Below the pieces are notes generated by a model, which worked only from the letters and a program-made list of their open reading frames with translations, was not told the origin of the DNA and searched no databases. A stretch of 23,445 nucleotides of DNA from CAZHLD01 sp964533185. GTDB taxonomy: Bacteria; Acidobacteriota; Terriglobia; Acidiferrales; UBA7541. The stretch spans positions 1 to 23,445 of the forward strand of contig CAZHLD010000049.1 in NCBI GenBank assembly GCA_964533185.1. The letters run 5' to 3'. This document shows positions 7,065 through 14,191 of this stretch, piece after piece; the stretch's first letter is position 1, and the number at the start of each line of letters is the position of its first letter. The position numbers were made by a program, and so were the translations under genes.

Positions 7065-8210
7065 CTACATGGATTTCAGGACCCAGGCTGCGATCACGAG
7101 GCGCTGGATTTCGCTAGTGCCTTCGTAGATTTCGGTGATGCGGGCATCGCGGTACATCCGCTCGACGGGATATTCGCGGCTGTAGCCATAGCCACCATGA
7201 ATTTGGATCGCCTTGTGGGTGACCCGTGTGGCCATTTCACTGGCAAAGAGTTTGGCCATGGCCGCATCCATGCTGAAGCGTGCGCCGGAATCCTGCTTCC
7301 ACGCGGCCTTGCGGGCCAGCAGGCGGGCGGCGTCAATTTCCGTGGCCATATCGGCCAGCATGAACTGGATGGCTTGGAACTGCGAAATCGGGTGGCCAAA
7401 GGCCATGCGTTGCTGAGAATAAGACAGTGCGGCGTCGAACGCACCCTGGGCAATGCCGACCGCTTGCGCAGCGATTCCGATGCGTCCGCCATCGAGCGTA
7501 GAAAGCGCGACTTTGTAGCCTTCGCCTTCGTTGCCAATGCGGTTTTCGACCGGGACTTCGCACTCAGTGAAAGATAGTTCGACACAGGCGGTGGCATTGA
7601 TGCCGAGTTTTTTTTCTTCCTTGCCGACCTTGAAGCCGGGTGTGCCGCGCTCGACGACCAGCGCCGTGATGCCCTTCTCTCCCGTTGAAGGATCGGTATT
7701 GACGTACACGATGGCGGCATCGGCGGCACCACCATTGGTGATCCAGGCCTTGGTGCCGTTGACGACGTAACGATCGCCTTTGCGAATGGCTCTGGTGGTC
7801 AGTGCGGCAGCGTTCGAACCGGCCTGCGGCTCGGTGAGCGCGTAACAGCCGATTTTTTCACCGCGGGCGAAGGGCACGAGAAACCGCTGCTTCTGCTCTT
7901 CAGTCCCGAAGCGATCGATGGGATCGCAGTAGAGCGAGTTTTGAACGGAGAGGATCACTCCGGTGGAGGCACACACGCGAGAAATCTCCTCGACCACGAT
8001 GGCGTAACTGATGTGGTCGAAGCCCGCACCACCATATTTTTCCGAGATTGAGACGCCGGTTAGACCCAGCTCGGCAGCCTTGCGAAAGGAATCCCGTGGA
8101 AAATGGCCGGTCTCATCCAGCTCACGGGCGAGCGGCTTGACTTCCACCGCAGCGAAGTCGCGGACGGTCTGCTGGAGCATTTTCTGTTCTTCGGTGAGAT
8201 CCAGATGCAC
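7065..8210 (-). CDS. Acyl-CoA dehydrogenase (short-chain/butyryl-CoA type)
   Basis: This complete 381-residue FAD enzyme should oxidise short- or medium-chain acyl-CoA to the 2-enoyl-CoA, passing electrons to ETF. CYALTEPQAGSNAA (about 122-135) is the first family signature, and WITNGG (about 155-160) contacts the flavin. QIHGGYGYSREYPVERMYRDARI precedes IYEGTSEIQ, where Glu363 is in the position of the catalytic base of butyryl-CoA and medium-chain enzymes. Together these favour the SCAD/Bcd group over isovaleryl- or glutaryl-CoA dehydrogenases, though chain length is not certain. The start ATG at 8210 has GGGAG somewhat far upstream. It appears to have its own promoter at 8256-8284 and follows a terminator, so it is probably transcribed separately from the HIT gene. 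Confidence 0.93.
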   Translation of the reverse strand: MHLDLTEEQKMLQQTVRDFAAVEVKPLARELDETGHFPRDSFRKAAELGLTGVSISEKYGGAGFDHISYAIVVEEISRVCASTGVILSVQNSLYCDPIDRFGTEEQKQRFLVPFARGEKIGCYALTEPQAGSNAAALTTRAIRKGDRYVVNGTKAWITNGGAADAAIVYVNTDPSTGEKGITALVVERGTPGFKVGKEEKKLGINATACVELSFTECEVPVENRIGNEGEGYKVALSTLDGGRIGIAAQAVGIAQGAFDAALSYSQQRMAFGHPISQFQAIQFMLADMATEIDAARLLARKAAWKQDSGARFSMDAAMAKLFASEMATRVTHKAIQIHGGYGYSREYPVERMYRDARITEIYEGTSEIQRLVIAAWVLKSM

Positions 8211-8255
8211 GGAACCACTCCCGGTTACGGGTGCAGGCTTTCAATTGAACACCGG

Positions 8256-8284
8256 ATTCTACAGTAGAGCGGCGGCAGTGTCAG
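8256..8284 (-). promoter_or_regulatory. Sigma-70-type promoter for the acyl-CoA dehydrogenase gene
   Basis: On the minus strand CTGACA (8279-8284) and TAGAAT (8256-8261) are 17 bases apart, each 5/6 to consensus. The site lies between the HIT-gene terminator and the dehydrogenase ATG and gives a leader of about 40 bases. Confidence 0.6.
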
Positions 8285-8302
8285 CAAGCTGAAGCGGAAG
8301 AG

Positions 8303-8329
8303 AAAAACATTACTGGCTAGGAGGCCAGT
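8303..8329 (-). terminator. Rho-independent terminator of the HIT gene
   Basis: On the minus strand ACTGGC (8324-8329) and GCCAGT (8312-8317) form a perfect 6-base stem with a 6-base loop, followed within two or three bases by a T5 run (8303-8307) and a pyrimidine-rich tail. The stem overlaps the HIT stop codon at 8317-8319. Confidence 0.6.
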
Positions 8330-8799
8330 GAACGGCCGAGCTTTTCAAACGTGAGACTGAGGTCTTCGGGCTCGAGACGGGTTTCGCCGACTGCGGTCAT
8401 GAAGTTGGTATCGCCGGTCCAGCGGGGCAGCACATGGAGATGAACGTGACCGGCCACGCCGGCACCAGCGCAGCGGCCGATGTTCATGCCCAGGTTGAAG
8501 CCCTCGGGATGGTAGTTTGCAGCGATTGCGGCTGCGACTCGCTGGGCGAGGTGCATCATTTCGGCGAGCGTAGGCGGGTCGCAGCCGCCCAAGTCGGCGA
8601 TATGAGCGAAAGGCACGATCATTACGTGGCCGGTCGTGTAGGGAAAGCGGTTCAGGATGACGAAGTTGTGCTTACCGCGGAGAACGATGAGGGCCTTCTG
8701 ATCGTCATCCATTCCCAAGGCATCGCAGAAAATGCAGCGGTCGTCCTTCGAGGCCTCAGAAATGTATTTATAGCGCCAAGGGGAGCATACGTAGTCCAT
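8317..8799 (-). CDS. HIT-family hydrolase / AP4A phosphorylase-like protein
   Basis: This 160-residue protein carries the histidine triad GHVHLHVLPRW, with His118, His120 and His122; His120 should be the residue that is transiently nucleotidylated. The N terminus MDYVCSPWRYKYI and the CIFCDALG Cys pair (22 and 25) are typical of the HIT subgroup annotated as Ap4A phosphorylase-like or nucleotide hydrolase; the Cys pair may bind zinc with nearby His. It probably cleaves dinucleoside polyphosphates or nucleoside phosphoramidates in the cytoplasm. The gene begins 13 bases after the HU-family stop. No Shine-Dalgarno is present: the bases directly before ATG read CCTCCTTT, which is the anti-Shine-Dalgarno sequence itself. 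Translation may therefore depend on coupling to the HU-family gene. Confidence 0.9.
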   Translation of the reverse strand: MDYVCSPWRYKYISEASKDDRCIFCDALGMDDDQKALIVLRGKHNFVILNRFPYTTGHVMIVPFAHIADLGGCDPPTLAEMMHLAQRVAAAIAANYHPEGFNLGMNIGRCAGAGVAGHVHLHVLPRWTGDTNFMTAVGETRLEPEDLSLTFEKLGRSLAS

Positions 8800-8812
8800 A
8801 AAGGAGGCGGGC

Positions 8813-9139
8813 CTAGTCCTGGGAGGGTCCGGCCGGGGCCGCAGCGGCCGGATTGTTCACAAAGTCTTTCAATTCCTTGCTGGGCTTGAAGAAGGGGATG
8901 CGCTTGGGAGGCACTTCGACTTTGGCGCCGGTTTTGGGGTTGCGGCCGGTGCGGCCGCGGCGCTGGCGGGTGCGGAAGCTGCCGAAACCGCGGATTTCGA
9001 TTTTCTCGCCCGTCTGAAGGGCCTGAATGATGCTTTCGAAGATCGTCTCGACGACGATTTCGGATTCCTTGCGCGGAAGCTCGGTGATGCGAATGACTTC
9101 TTCGACGAGATCCGCCTTCGTGACTGTAGAGTCTTTCAT
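8813..9139 (-). CDS. HU/IHF-family DNA-binding protein
   Basis: This 108-residue nucleoid protein matches the HU/IHF family from MKDSTVTKADLVEEV onward. The signature GFGSFRTRQRRGRTGRNPKTG (about 52-72) is the beta-arm that wraps DNA. The phrase TGEKIEIRGFGSF and the start of the arm look more like IHF than HU, but single-gene family members of this type usually form homodimers. The last 15 residues form an Ala/Pro-rich tail (NNPAAAAPAGPSQD) beyond the usual 90-residue core. ATG at 9139 is chosen over an in-frame ATG at 9193 because the family begins there and a GGAG lies about 9 bases upstream. It sits downstream of ribosomal protein S1, a common neighbour of IHF-beta (rpsA-ihfB in E. coli), and upstream of the HIT gene. 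Confidence 0.92.
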   Translation of the reverse strand: MKDSTVTKADLVEEVIRITELPRKESEIVVETIFESIIQALQTGEKIEIRGFGSFRTRQRRGRTGRNPKTGAKVEVPPKRIPFFKPSKELKDFVNNPAAAAPAGPSQD

Positions 9140-9300
9140 GGCTGTGTGCTCCGCTCTGACCAAGATCGCGCAAGGCGGCTCCCGCTCCCCCAACCGCCCA
9201 GCGGGGCCAACTGGCGGCCATTGCTTACCACCAAACTACCCTTGAGGTAAACGAAATTTGAAAGAAAGGCTCCGGCCGCGCCAGGGTGGGGAAGGCACGG

Positions 9301-11175
9301 CTACAGCGATTCGCGCTTGGCCAGGATGGCATCGCCAATCGTGGCCGTGGAAGACGATTTCGCCGACCGATACTCGTGCATTTCGCGCCGCTCGGCCTGC
9401 TTCTGCGCAGCGCGGTAGCTCAAACCGATCTTGTGCTGATCGGCGTTGATCTTTATGATCTTGAAATCATACTCGTGCCCCGGCTGGAGCAGGCTGCCGC
9501 CCTTGGGTTTGGTGGTGCGTCCGGCCGGCTGATTCTTTTCTTCCCTGCTGCGGCGATCCTCGATCTCGGAGATGTGACAGAGTCCTTCGATGCCCTGAGC
9601 CAGCTCGACAAAGGCGCCAAAGGTCGTGAGCCGGGAGACCTTGCCGAGGACGATGTCGTTGACTTGATGTGAGGTAAACCAGTCGGACCAGATATCGTTG
9701 ACCTGCTTGACGCCCAGCGAGACGCGGCGATGTGCAAGATCGATCTTGAGGACACGCGCTTCGACTATATCGCCCTTTTTGAAGACATCGGCCGGATTCT
9801 TCACTTTGGCGGTCCAGCTAATGTCGCTGACGTGGATCAGGCCGTCAAAACCCTCTTCGATTTCGAGGAAAGCACCGAAATCCGTAAGGTTTCGGACACG
9901 GCCAGTAACGACGGTGCCGACGGGATACTTCTGGGCTAGCTCCTGCCAGGGATCGTGCATGGTTTGCTTGAGACCGAGGGAAATCCGACGCTGATCCAAC
10001 TTGACGTCAAGGACGACAACTTCGACAGCGTCGCCGAGCGAAAGGATTTTGGATGGATGCTTTGCGCGCTTCGACCAGGTCATCTCGCTTACGTGCACGA
10101 GGCCTTCGACGCCCGGCTCCAGTTCGACAAAAGCGCCATAATCGGTGATGCCGACCACGCATCCCTGTACGCGCATGCCGGCGGGGAAGCGCTCCGGGAC
10201 TGTGGCCCACGGGTCGGGGAGCAATTGCTTGTGACCCAACGAGACGCGCATCTTTTCGCGGTCGAACTTGAGGACCCTGACTTCGATCTCCTGACCCGGA
10301 GAAACGACCTCAGCCGGGTTCTTCAGGCGTCCCCAGGAAAGATCGGTAACGTGGAGCAGGCCGTCGAGGCCGCCAAGGTCAACAAAAACACCATATTCGG
10401 TGATGCTCTTCACCTTGCCGGTCATCACCGCGCCCTCGACGAGAGAGTCCATCAGGGCCTGGCGCTGGGACTGCTGTTCTTCCTCGAGGATGGCGCGGCG
10501 GCTGACCACGACATTGCCGCGCTTGCGGTTCATTTTCACTACGCGGCAGGAAATCTCTTGTCCCTTCCAGGAGTCGAGATCGTGCGTCGGGCGGAGGTCC
10601 AGCTGAGAAGCAGGCAAAAAGGCACGAACGCCGATATCGACGACCAGACCGCCCTTGATGCGGTCCAAGACCTTGCCAGTGAGGGAGACATTATTGCGAT
10701 AGGATTTTTCGATGTTTTCCCAGGCACGACGGCGACGGGCCCGCTGATAGGAAAGCAGGATGTAGCCATCTTTTTCTTCGCCGGTGAGCTGTACCTCCAC
10801 AGTCTGACCGGGTTGCAACGGCGCACTGCCTTCCGATCCCATGAATTCCTGGGCGGGGATCAGACCCTCAGACTTGGCACCAATATCCACCACAACGCCC
10901 AAATCGGAAAATGCAACGACACGACCTTCGGCGAACTGGCCTTCGGACGGCGCCTGCTGAGGAACGGAATACTGGTCAATCAACTCTTCCATCGCCTGGG
11001 CAGAAGTCTCCGAAGAGTCAGTCGCAACGACCGGCTCGACGCCGTCTGTGACCCCGGCCGGAGCGGCAGCTCCGGCAGAAGGGGTGGTTTCAGGATGAAC
11101 TGCAGCGGGTGTTTCGGCTTCGGCAGCCTGCGCGGCAGAAGGTTGAGCGATTGGGTTTTCCTGCTCGGACGACAT
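9301..11175 (-). CDS. rpsA: 30S ribosomal protein S1 (six S1 domains)
   Basis: The 624-residue product has six S1 RNA-binding repeats, at about 79-144, 162-229, 247-316, 332-403, 418-489 and 505-588. Repeats 3-5 are the most regular, each with a GxFVxL...GLxHVS core. In enterobacteria S1 docks to the 30S subunit through its first repeats and unwinds mRNA with the later ones; here repeats 1-2 are the more divergent, in line with that division. An Ala/Pro/Glu-rich extension of about 60 residues precedes repeat 1, and the sixth repeat carries a basic insert at about 540-562 (RRSREEKNQPAGRTTKPKGG). The start is ATG at 11175 with GGAGG 9 bases upstream. A near-consensus promoter and a structured 112-base leader precede it. 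The HU-family gene follows after 161 bases. Confidence 0.95.
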   Translation of the reverse strand: MSSEQENPIAQPSAAQAAEAETPAAVHPETTPSAGAAAPAGVTDGVEPVVATDSSETSAQAMEELIDQYSVPQQAPSEGQFAEGRVVAFSDLGVVVDIGAKSEGLIPAQEFMGSEGSAPLQPGQTVEVQLTGEEKDGYILLSYQRARRRRAWENIEKSYRNNVSLTGKVLDRIKGGLVVDIGVRAFLPASQLDLRPTHDLDSWKGQEISCRVVKMNRKRGNVVVSRRAILEEEQQSQRQALMDSLVEGAVMTGKVKSITEYGVFVDLGGLDGLLHVTDLSWGRLKNPAEVVSPGQEIEVRVLKFDREKMRVSLGHKQLLPDPWATVPERFPAGMRVQGCVVGITDYGAFVELEPGVEGLVHVSEMTWSKRAKHPSKILSLGDAVEVVVLDVKLDQRRISLGLKQTMHDPWQELAQKYPVGTVVTGRVRNLTDFGAFLEIEEGFDGLIHVSDISWTAKVKNPADVFKKGDIVEARVLKIDLAHRRVSLGVKQVNDIWSDWFTSHQVNDIVLGKVSRLTTFGAFVELAQGIEGLCHISEIEDRRSREEKNQPAGRTTKPKGGSLLQPGHEYDFKIIKINADQHKIGLSYRAAQKQAERREMHEYRSAKSSSTATIGDAILAKRESL

Positions 11176-11287
11176 CGGAGCGGCCTCCGTGGAAACTTGC
11201 CCTGCTCGCCGAGGATTCCCCCGGACATTCCCGATGACTGGGCGAGGGCAAGGAAGGAGATGCAGGAGCCAATGTTATGGCTGCATC
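11176..11287 (-). promoter_or_regulatory. Structured rpsA leader with three stem-loops
   Basis: Starting almost exactly at the predicted transcription start, three inverted repeats occupy the leader. Hairpin 1 (11259-11287) pairs GATGCAG and CTGCATC, extended by CCA/TGG with a 3-base bulge. Hairpin 2 (11196-11252) pairs GGCGAGGGCAAG with CTTGCC and CTCGCC, giving 12 pairs with a 3-base bulge and a 30-base loop. Hairpin 3 (11176-11189) is CGGAG-GCCG-CTCCG, a perfect 5-base stem that encloses the Shine-Dalgarno GGAG and ends next to the ATG. In E. coli the rpsA leader folds into hairpins and S1 represses its own translation; similar autoregulation is inferred here. Confidence 0.6.
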
Positions 11288-11293
11288 GTGAAA

Positions 11294-11322
11294 ATGATAC
11301 GCGCCAAGGGGGTTTTAGTCAA
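11294..11322 (-). promoter_or_regulatory. Near-consensus promoter of rpsA
   Basis: On the minus strand TTGACT (11317-11322) and TATCAT (11294-11299) are exactly 17 bases apart, matching 5/6 and 5/6 of the sigma-70 hexamers. Transcription would begin near 11287, about 112 bases before the S1 start codon. The site lies 33 bases past the stop of the DnaC-like gene. Confidence 0.7.
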
Positions 11323-11354
11323 TCGAATGGCCGGGCGGGGAGAGAAAAGCCGGG

Positions 11355-12161
11355 TCAGCGCAGACCTACACGGCCAGCCTGACGGACTTCCTTGCGGTAA
11401 TCCGGAGCGACCAACTCGACGGTGCGGCACATTTCATAGAGCCGCGAGCGGATGCGCTGGCCAACGCGGTCGGTCAACGTATCCTCGCGGGGGACAGCCT
11501 GCCGGGAGGGCAAGCGTGCCGGCTCGGAGGTGGAGGGAGGAGTATCCAGATAGTTGGTCGTCACCAGAGTGATGCGGGATTTGTTGTAACGGGTGTTGAG
11601 GATGTGTCCGACGGTTTCCAGGGCCCACGGCGAGGGTTTGCTCGAGCCCAGGTCATCGAGGACAAGCAACTCGGCCTCCAAGACGGGCTCGAGAACCTCA
11701 AGCTCAGTTGCTTGGTTGACGGGGTTGTAGCTGTCCTGGATATGCTTGAGAAGTTCGCGATAGTCGTAAAAGAGCCCGGCATGACCGCGTAGGACGAGCA
11801 GCTTCAAGACAGAGATAACGAGGTGCGTCTTTCCCGCGCCGCAAGGGCCCATCAGCAGCAGGCCAGCGGAGGTGCCAACTGGAAAGTCCCTGGCAAAACT
11901 GTCCAGAATGAGTTTGGCTTGATCGAGGCTACGGTTCCAGGCGGAGGCTTGAGGATCGCCATCGTAGAGGCCCGTATCGAAATTCTCAAAGTCGCAGTGC
12001 TGATAACGTGCAGGGATGCGAGCACGGGTCAAGGCCTGAGTGGTGCGGTCGGCGAGCGAGCAGTCGCAGCGAACAGCTACGCGGGCTCTGCCTGAACTTG
12101 ACCGATCTTCGACAGTCTTCCATCCCGTGCCACCGCAGCCGGGACAGTCTGGTCGGGCCAT
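11355..12161 (-). CDS. DnaC/DnaI/IstB-like AAA+ ATPase with N-terminal zinc motif
   Basis: This 268-residue protein has an N-terminal CPGCGGTGW (6-14) and CDC (32-34), a likely zinc-binding pair of Cys clusters like DnaI. An AAA+ core follows: Walker A GPCGAGKT (105-112), Walker B LLVLDDLG (165-172), sensor 1 in TTNY (201-204), and a C-terminal RIRSRLYEMCR with Arg residues in the arginine-finger/sensor 2 area. DnaC/DnaI proteins load the replicative helicase DnaB; IstB proteins assist IS21 transposases. No IstA-like gene or inverted repeat is next to it, so a cellular helicase-loader role is more likely, but a general chaperone-like role is not excluded. It lies 84 bases after hspR on the same strand and could be the last gene of the dnaK operon. 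The ribosome site before ATG at 12161 is not obvious. Confidence 0.8.
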   Translation of the reverse strand: MARPDCPGCGGTGWKTVEDRSSSGRARVAVRCDCSLADRTTQALTRARIPARYQHCDFENFDTGLYDGDPQASAWNRSLDQAKLILDSFARDFPVGTSAGLLLMGPCGAGKTHLVISVLKLLVLRGHAGLFYDYRELLKHIQDSYNPVNQATELEVLEPVLEAELLVLDDLGSSKPSPWALETVGHILNTRYNKSRITLVTTNYLDTPPSTSEPARLPSRQAVPREDTLTDRVGQRIRSRLYEMCRTVELVAPDYRKEVRQAGRVGLR

Positions 12162-12245
12162 ACAAGAAGAATAGGCGGGCCGAGCGGAGGGCGCAAGGGG
12201 AGCCAGGTGTGGAAAGCAGCAAGGCCTGTGGAAGACGGCCGAGCG

Positions 12246-12644
12246 CTACTTATGGACGCGGACGGCACGGGGCGGGCTTACCCGAACGATGGCATTTCGG
12301 GGAGCGCGCTCGTGACCAGAGCTGAGGCTGCGCGAGAGCTCCTGCTGGACGAACTGCGTGAACTCCTCCATCTGCCGCTGCATTTCGGCCATCTTCTCGC
12401 GCATGTTGAGGATGATTTCGATGCCGGCCAGATTGACGCCCATCTCACGCGTGAGTGTGAGGATGACTTCGAGGCGCCCGAGGTCGTCGTCGATATAGAG
12501 GCGCGTGTTGCCCTTCGAGCGGGAGGGTTTGAGCAAGCCGACGCGCTCGTAAAGACGCAGGGTCTGCGGGTGGAGTTTATAGAGCTCGGCGACGGCACTA
12601 ATCATGTAGCCGGCGCGAGCTTTCTTTTTGGACCGAGGCGGCAT
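12246..12644 (-). CDS. hspR: MerR-family heat-shock repressor HspR
   Basis: The 132-residue protein is a MerR-type winged-helix regulator. YMISAVAELYKLHPQTLRLYERVGLL (13-38) is the DNA-recognition part, and GNTRLYIDDDLGRLEVILTL and GVNLAGIEIIL are the HspR-like continuation, followed by a coiled coil (about 77-108) for dimer formation. It lacks the C-terminal Cys metal site of classical MerR, as expected for HspR. In actinobacteria HspR represses dnaK operons through HAIR sites with DnaK as co-repressor. Position as a downstream gene of a dnaK-dnaJ cluster and a HAIR-like site upstream of dnaK both support this name. The SD AAGGAG lies 6 bases before ATG at 12644, and the dnaJ stop is 11 bases away. 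Confidence 0.85.
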   Translation of the reverse strand: MPPRSKKKARAGYMISAVAELYKLHPQTLRLYERVGLLKPSRSKGNTRLYIDDDLGRLEVILTLTREMGVNLAGIEIILNMREKMAEMQRQMEEFTQFVQQELSRSLSSGHERAPRNAIVRVSPPRAVRVHK

Positions 12645-12655
12645 GTGAATCTCCT

Positions 12656-13801
12656 TCAGACGCCGGCGCGAGCGAACAAATCGTGACGCGGGTCTTCTGG
12701 CGCGAGCCGACCCAATTCGCGGAGAAGCTCGCGAACGCGCTCATCAACGGGCTTGGGCACAACAACTTGAACTTCGACGAACTGGTCGCCACGGTGGCCG
12801 GGCTTGCGGGCCAGCGGAACACCCTTTTCGCGCATGCGGAACTTCTGGCCGCTGTTGGTGCCAGGGGGAATCCGCAGGAGCGAGCGACCGTCCATGGTGG
12901 GGACTTCTATTTTGGTGCCCAGGGCTGCCTCAGCCACGGTGATGGGTACGATGGTATGGAGGTCATCGCCGCGGCGCTCAAAATATGGATGTGGACGGAC
13001 TTCGGTAATGATGTTGAGGTCGCCTGGCGGCCCGCCGAGGACGCCGATGTTGCCACGGCCCGGGATGCGGACACGCGAGCCGGTCTGGACACCCGCCGGG
13101 ATGCGGACGTCAATGGTTTCAGCGCGACGCACACGGCCTTCCCCGCCGCAGGTGCGACAGATTGTGCGAAGCCGCCCAGAGCCGCCGCACCGTGAACAGG
13201 TGATATTGAAGCGCATGCGGCCGGAGGTCTGGGTAGTGTGCCCGGAGCCGCCGCACGTCGGGCAGATCTGCTCGGCTCCACCAACCGAACCGGTGCCGCG
13301 GCAGCCGGAACAGGTGTCGAGGCGGGTGATGCTGAGTTTCTTGACGGTTCCGCGGACTGCTTCCCAGAAGCTAATTTCGATTTGGTATTCGAGAACGGAG
13401 CCCGGCTCGGGCTGCATCCCCGCTGATTCAGGACGGGCGCCACGGAAGAACTGGCTGAAGAGATCGCTGAAGCTGGTGGCGCCTCCTCCGCCGAAATCGA
13501 AGCCGCCGAAATCAAAGTGGGGCCCGCCGGCGCCTGCACCGGTGCCAGGAGGCGGGCCGCCCTGATAGTTGTCCGAATAGAAGCCAACCTGGTCGTACAT
13601 CTGGCGCTTCTTGGTATCGGAGAGGACGTCGTAAGCTTCCTGGATCTGCTTGAACTTTTCCTCGGCCGATTTGTCGCCGGGGTTGAGGTCGGGGTGGTAC
13701 TTCCGGGCGAGCTTACGGTAAACCTGACGGATGTCCTTGAGAGGGGCCTTGCGCGGGACACCGAGCAGTTCGTAGTAGTCCTGTTTAGAAGCCACAGGCA
13801 T
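12656..13801 (-). CDS. dnaJ: Chaperone DnaJ (type I Hsp40)
   Basis: The 381-residue protein has all type I Hsp40 parts. The J domain (about 8-72) has HPD at 36-38, which stimulates DnaK ATP hydrolysis. A Gly/Phe-rich linker (80-120) precedes four CxxCxGxG-type zinc repeats at Cys164/167, Cys180/183, Cys202/205 and Cys215/218, and the C-terminal substrate-binding domains follow. The linker is long and rich in Gly/Phe/Pro, and the last zinc repeat reads CRTCGGEG; these are normal variations. It starts 6 bases after the stop of the unknown 127-aa gene and is part of the dnaK-orf-dnaJ-hspR operon. Its ribosome site is weak (GATGAG), which suggests translational coupling. Confidence 0.94.
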   Translation of the reverse strand: MPVASKQDYYELLGVPRKAPLKDIRQVYRKLARKYHPDLNPGDKSAEEKFKQIQEAYDVLSDTKKRQMYDQVGFYSDNYQGGPPPGTGAGAGGPHFDFGGFDFGGGGATSFSDLFSQFFRGARPESAGMQPEPGSVLEYQIEISFWEAVRGTVKKLSITRLDTCSGCRGTGSVGGAEQICPTCGGSGHTTQTSGRMRFNITCSRCGGSGRLRTICRTCGGEGRVRRAETIDVRIPAGVQTGSRVRIPGRGNIGVLGGPPGDLNIITEVRPHPYFERRGDDLHTIVPITVAEAALGTKIEVPTMDGRSLLRIPPGTNSGQKFRMREKGVPLARKPGHRGDQFVEVQVVVPKPVDERVRELLRELGRLAPEDPRHDLFARAGV

Positions 13802-13807
13802 AACTCA

Positions 13808-14191
13808 TCAAAGCTTCGACCAACGGGTGTTGAGCTCGAGCAACTCTTGCTGTTCGCGGACATGCTCCTCGCGCCGGTGGCGACGCTCGTCATCGAGGCG
13901 GCCACCCAAAGTGGCCTCCTTCTGATTGGCGCGGTCGATCCATCGGTCGATCCAGCCGAGCTTTTGCTCGACGCTGGTCGCATCGGAGCGAAAGCGGAGG
14001 AACGCCCCGCTGATCTCCACCGCTCGGGGTGGGAAATCAGGCGGAGGAGCCTGCTGCGCGTCGTAGAAAAGGCGCTTCCAGTCAGCGCTTGGAATCTCCG
14101 AAAGCGAGACTTGCACCTGGAATAGACCCTCGCGGAGCTTTTGCACCGCTTGGGGCGGTCCCGCGCGCTTGATTCCCTCGGCCGGCGGCAT
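13808..14191 (-). CDS. Unrecognised 127-aa protein in the dnaK operon, between dnaK and dnaJ
   Basis: I do not recognise this protein. The N-terminal part (20-92) looks like a small alpha/beta domain: LFQVQVSLSEIPSADWKRLFY (23-43), then a Pro-rich loop, AVEISGAFLRFR (57-68) and a helix VEQKLGWIDRWIDRANQK (74-91). The C terminus (92-127) is a highly charged, probably coiled-coil helix rich in Arg and Glu. It has no Cys, signal peptide or membrane segment. It is not GrpE by any motif I can see, although it occupies the dnaK-dnaJ gap where grpE lies in actinobacterial operons. The ATG overlaps the dnaK stop by one base (TGATG), so it is translated with DnaK. A chaperone-linked role is a guess from position alone. 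Confidence 0.8.
   Translation of the reverse strand: MPPAEGIKRAGPPQAVQKLREGLFQVQVSLSEIPSADWKRLFYDAQQAPPPDFPPRAVEISGAFLRFRSDATSVEQKLGWIDRWIDRANQKEATLGGRLDDERRHRREEHVREQQELLELNTRWSKL

Noticed and set aside
9955..11382. A 475-codon plus-strand open frame antisense to rpsA
   Set aside because: It mirrors the S1 repeats in a high-GC gene, has no recognisable domain and has no promoter or ribosome site that I can see.
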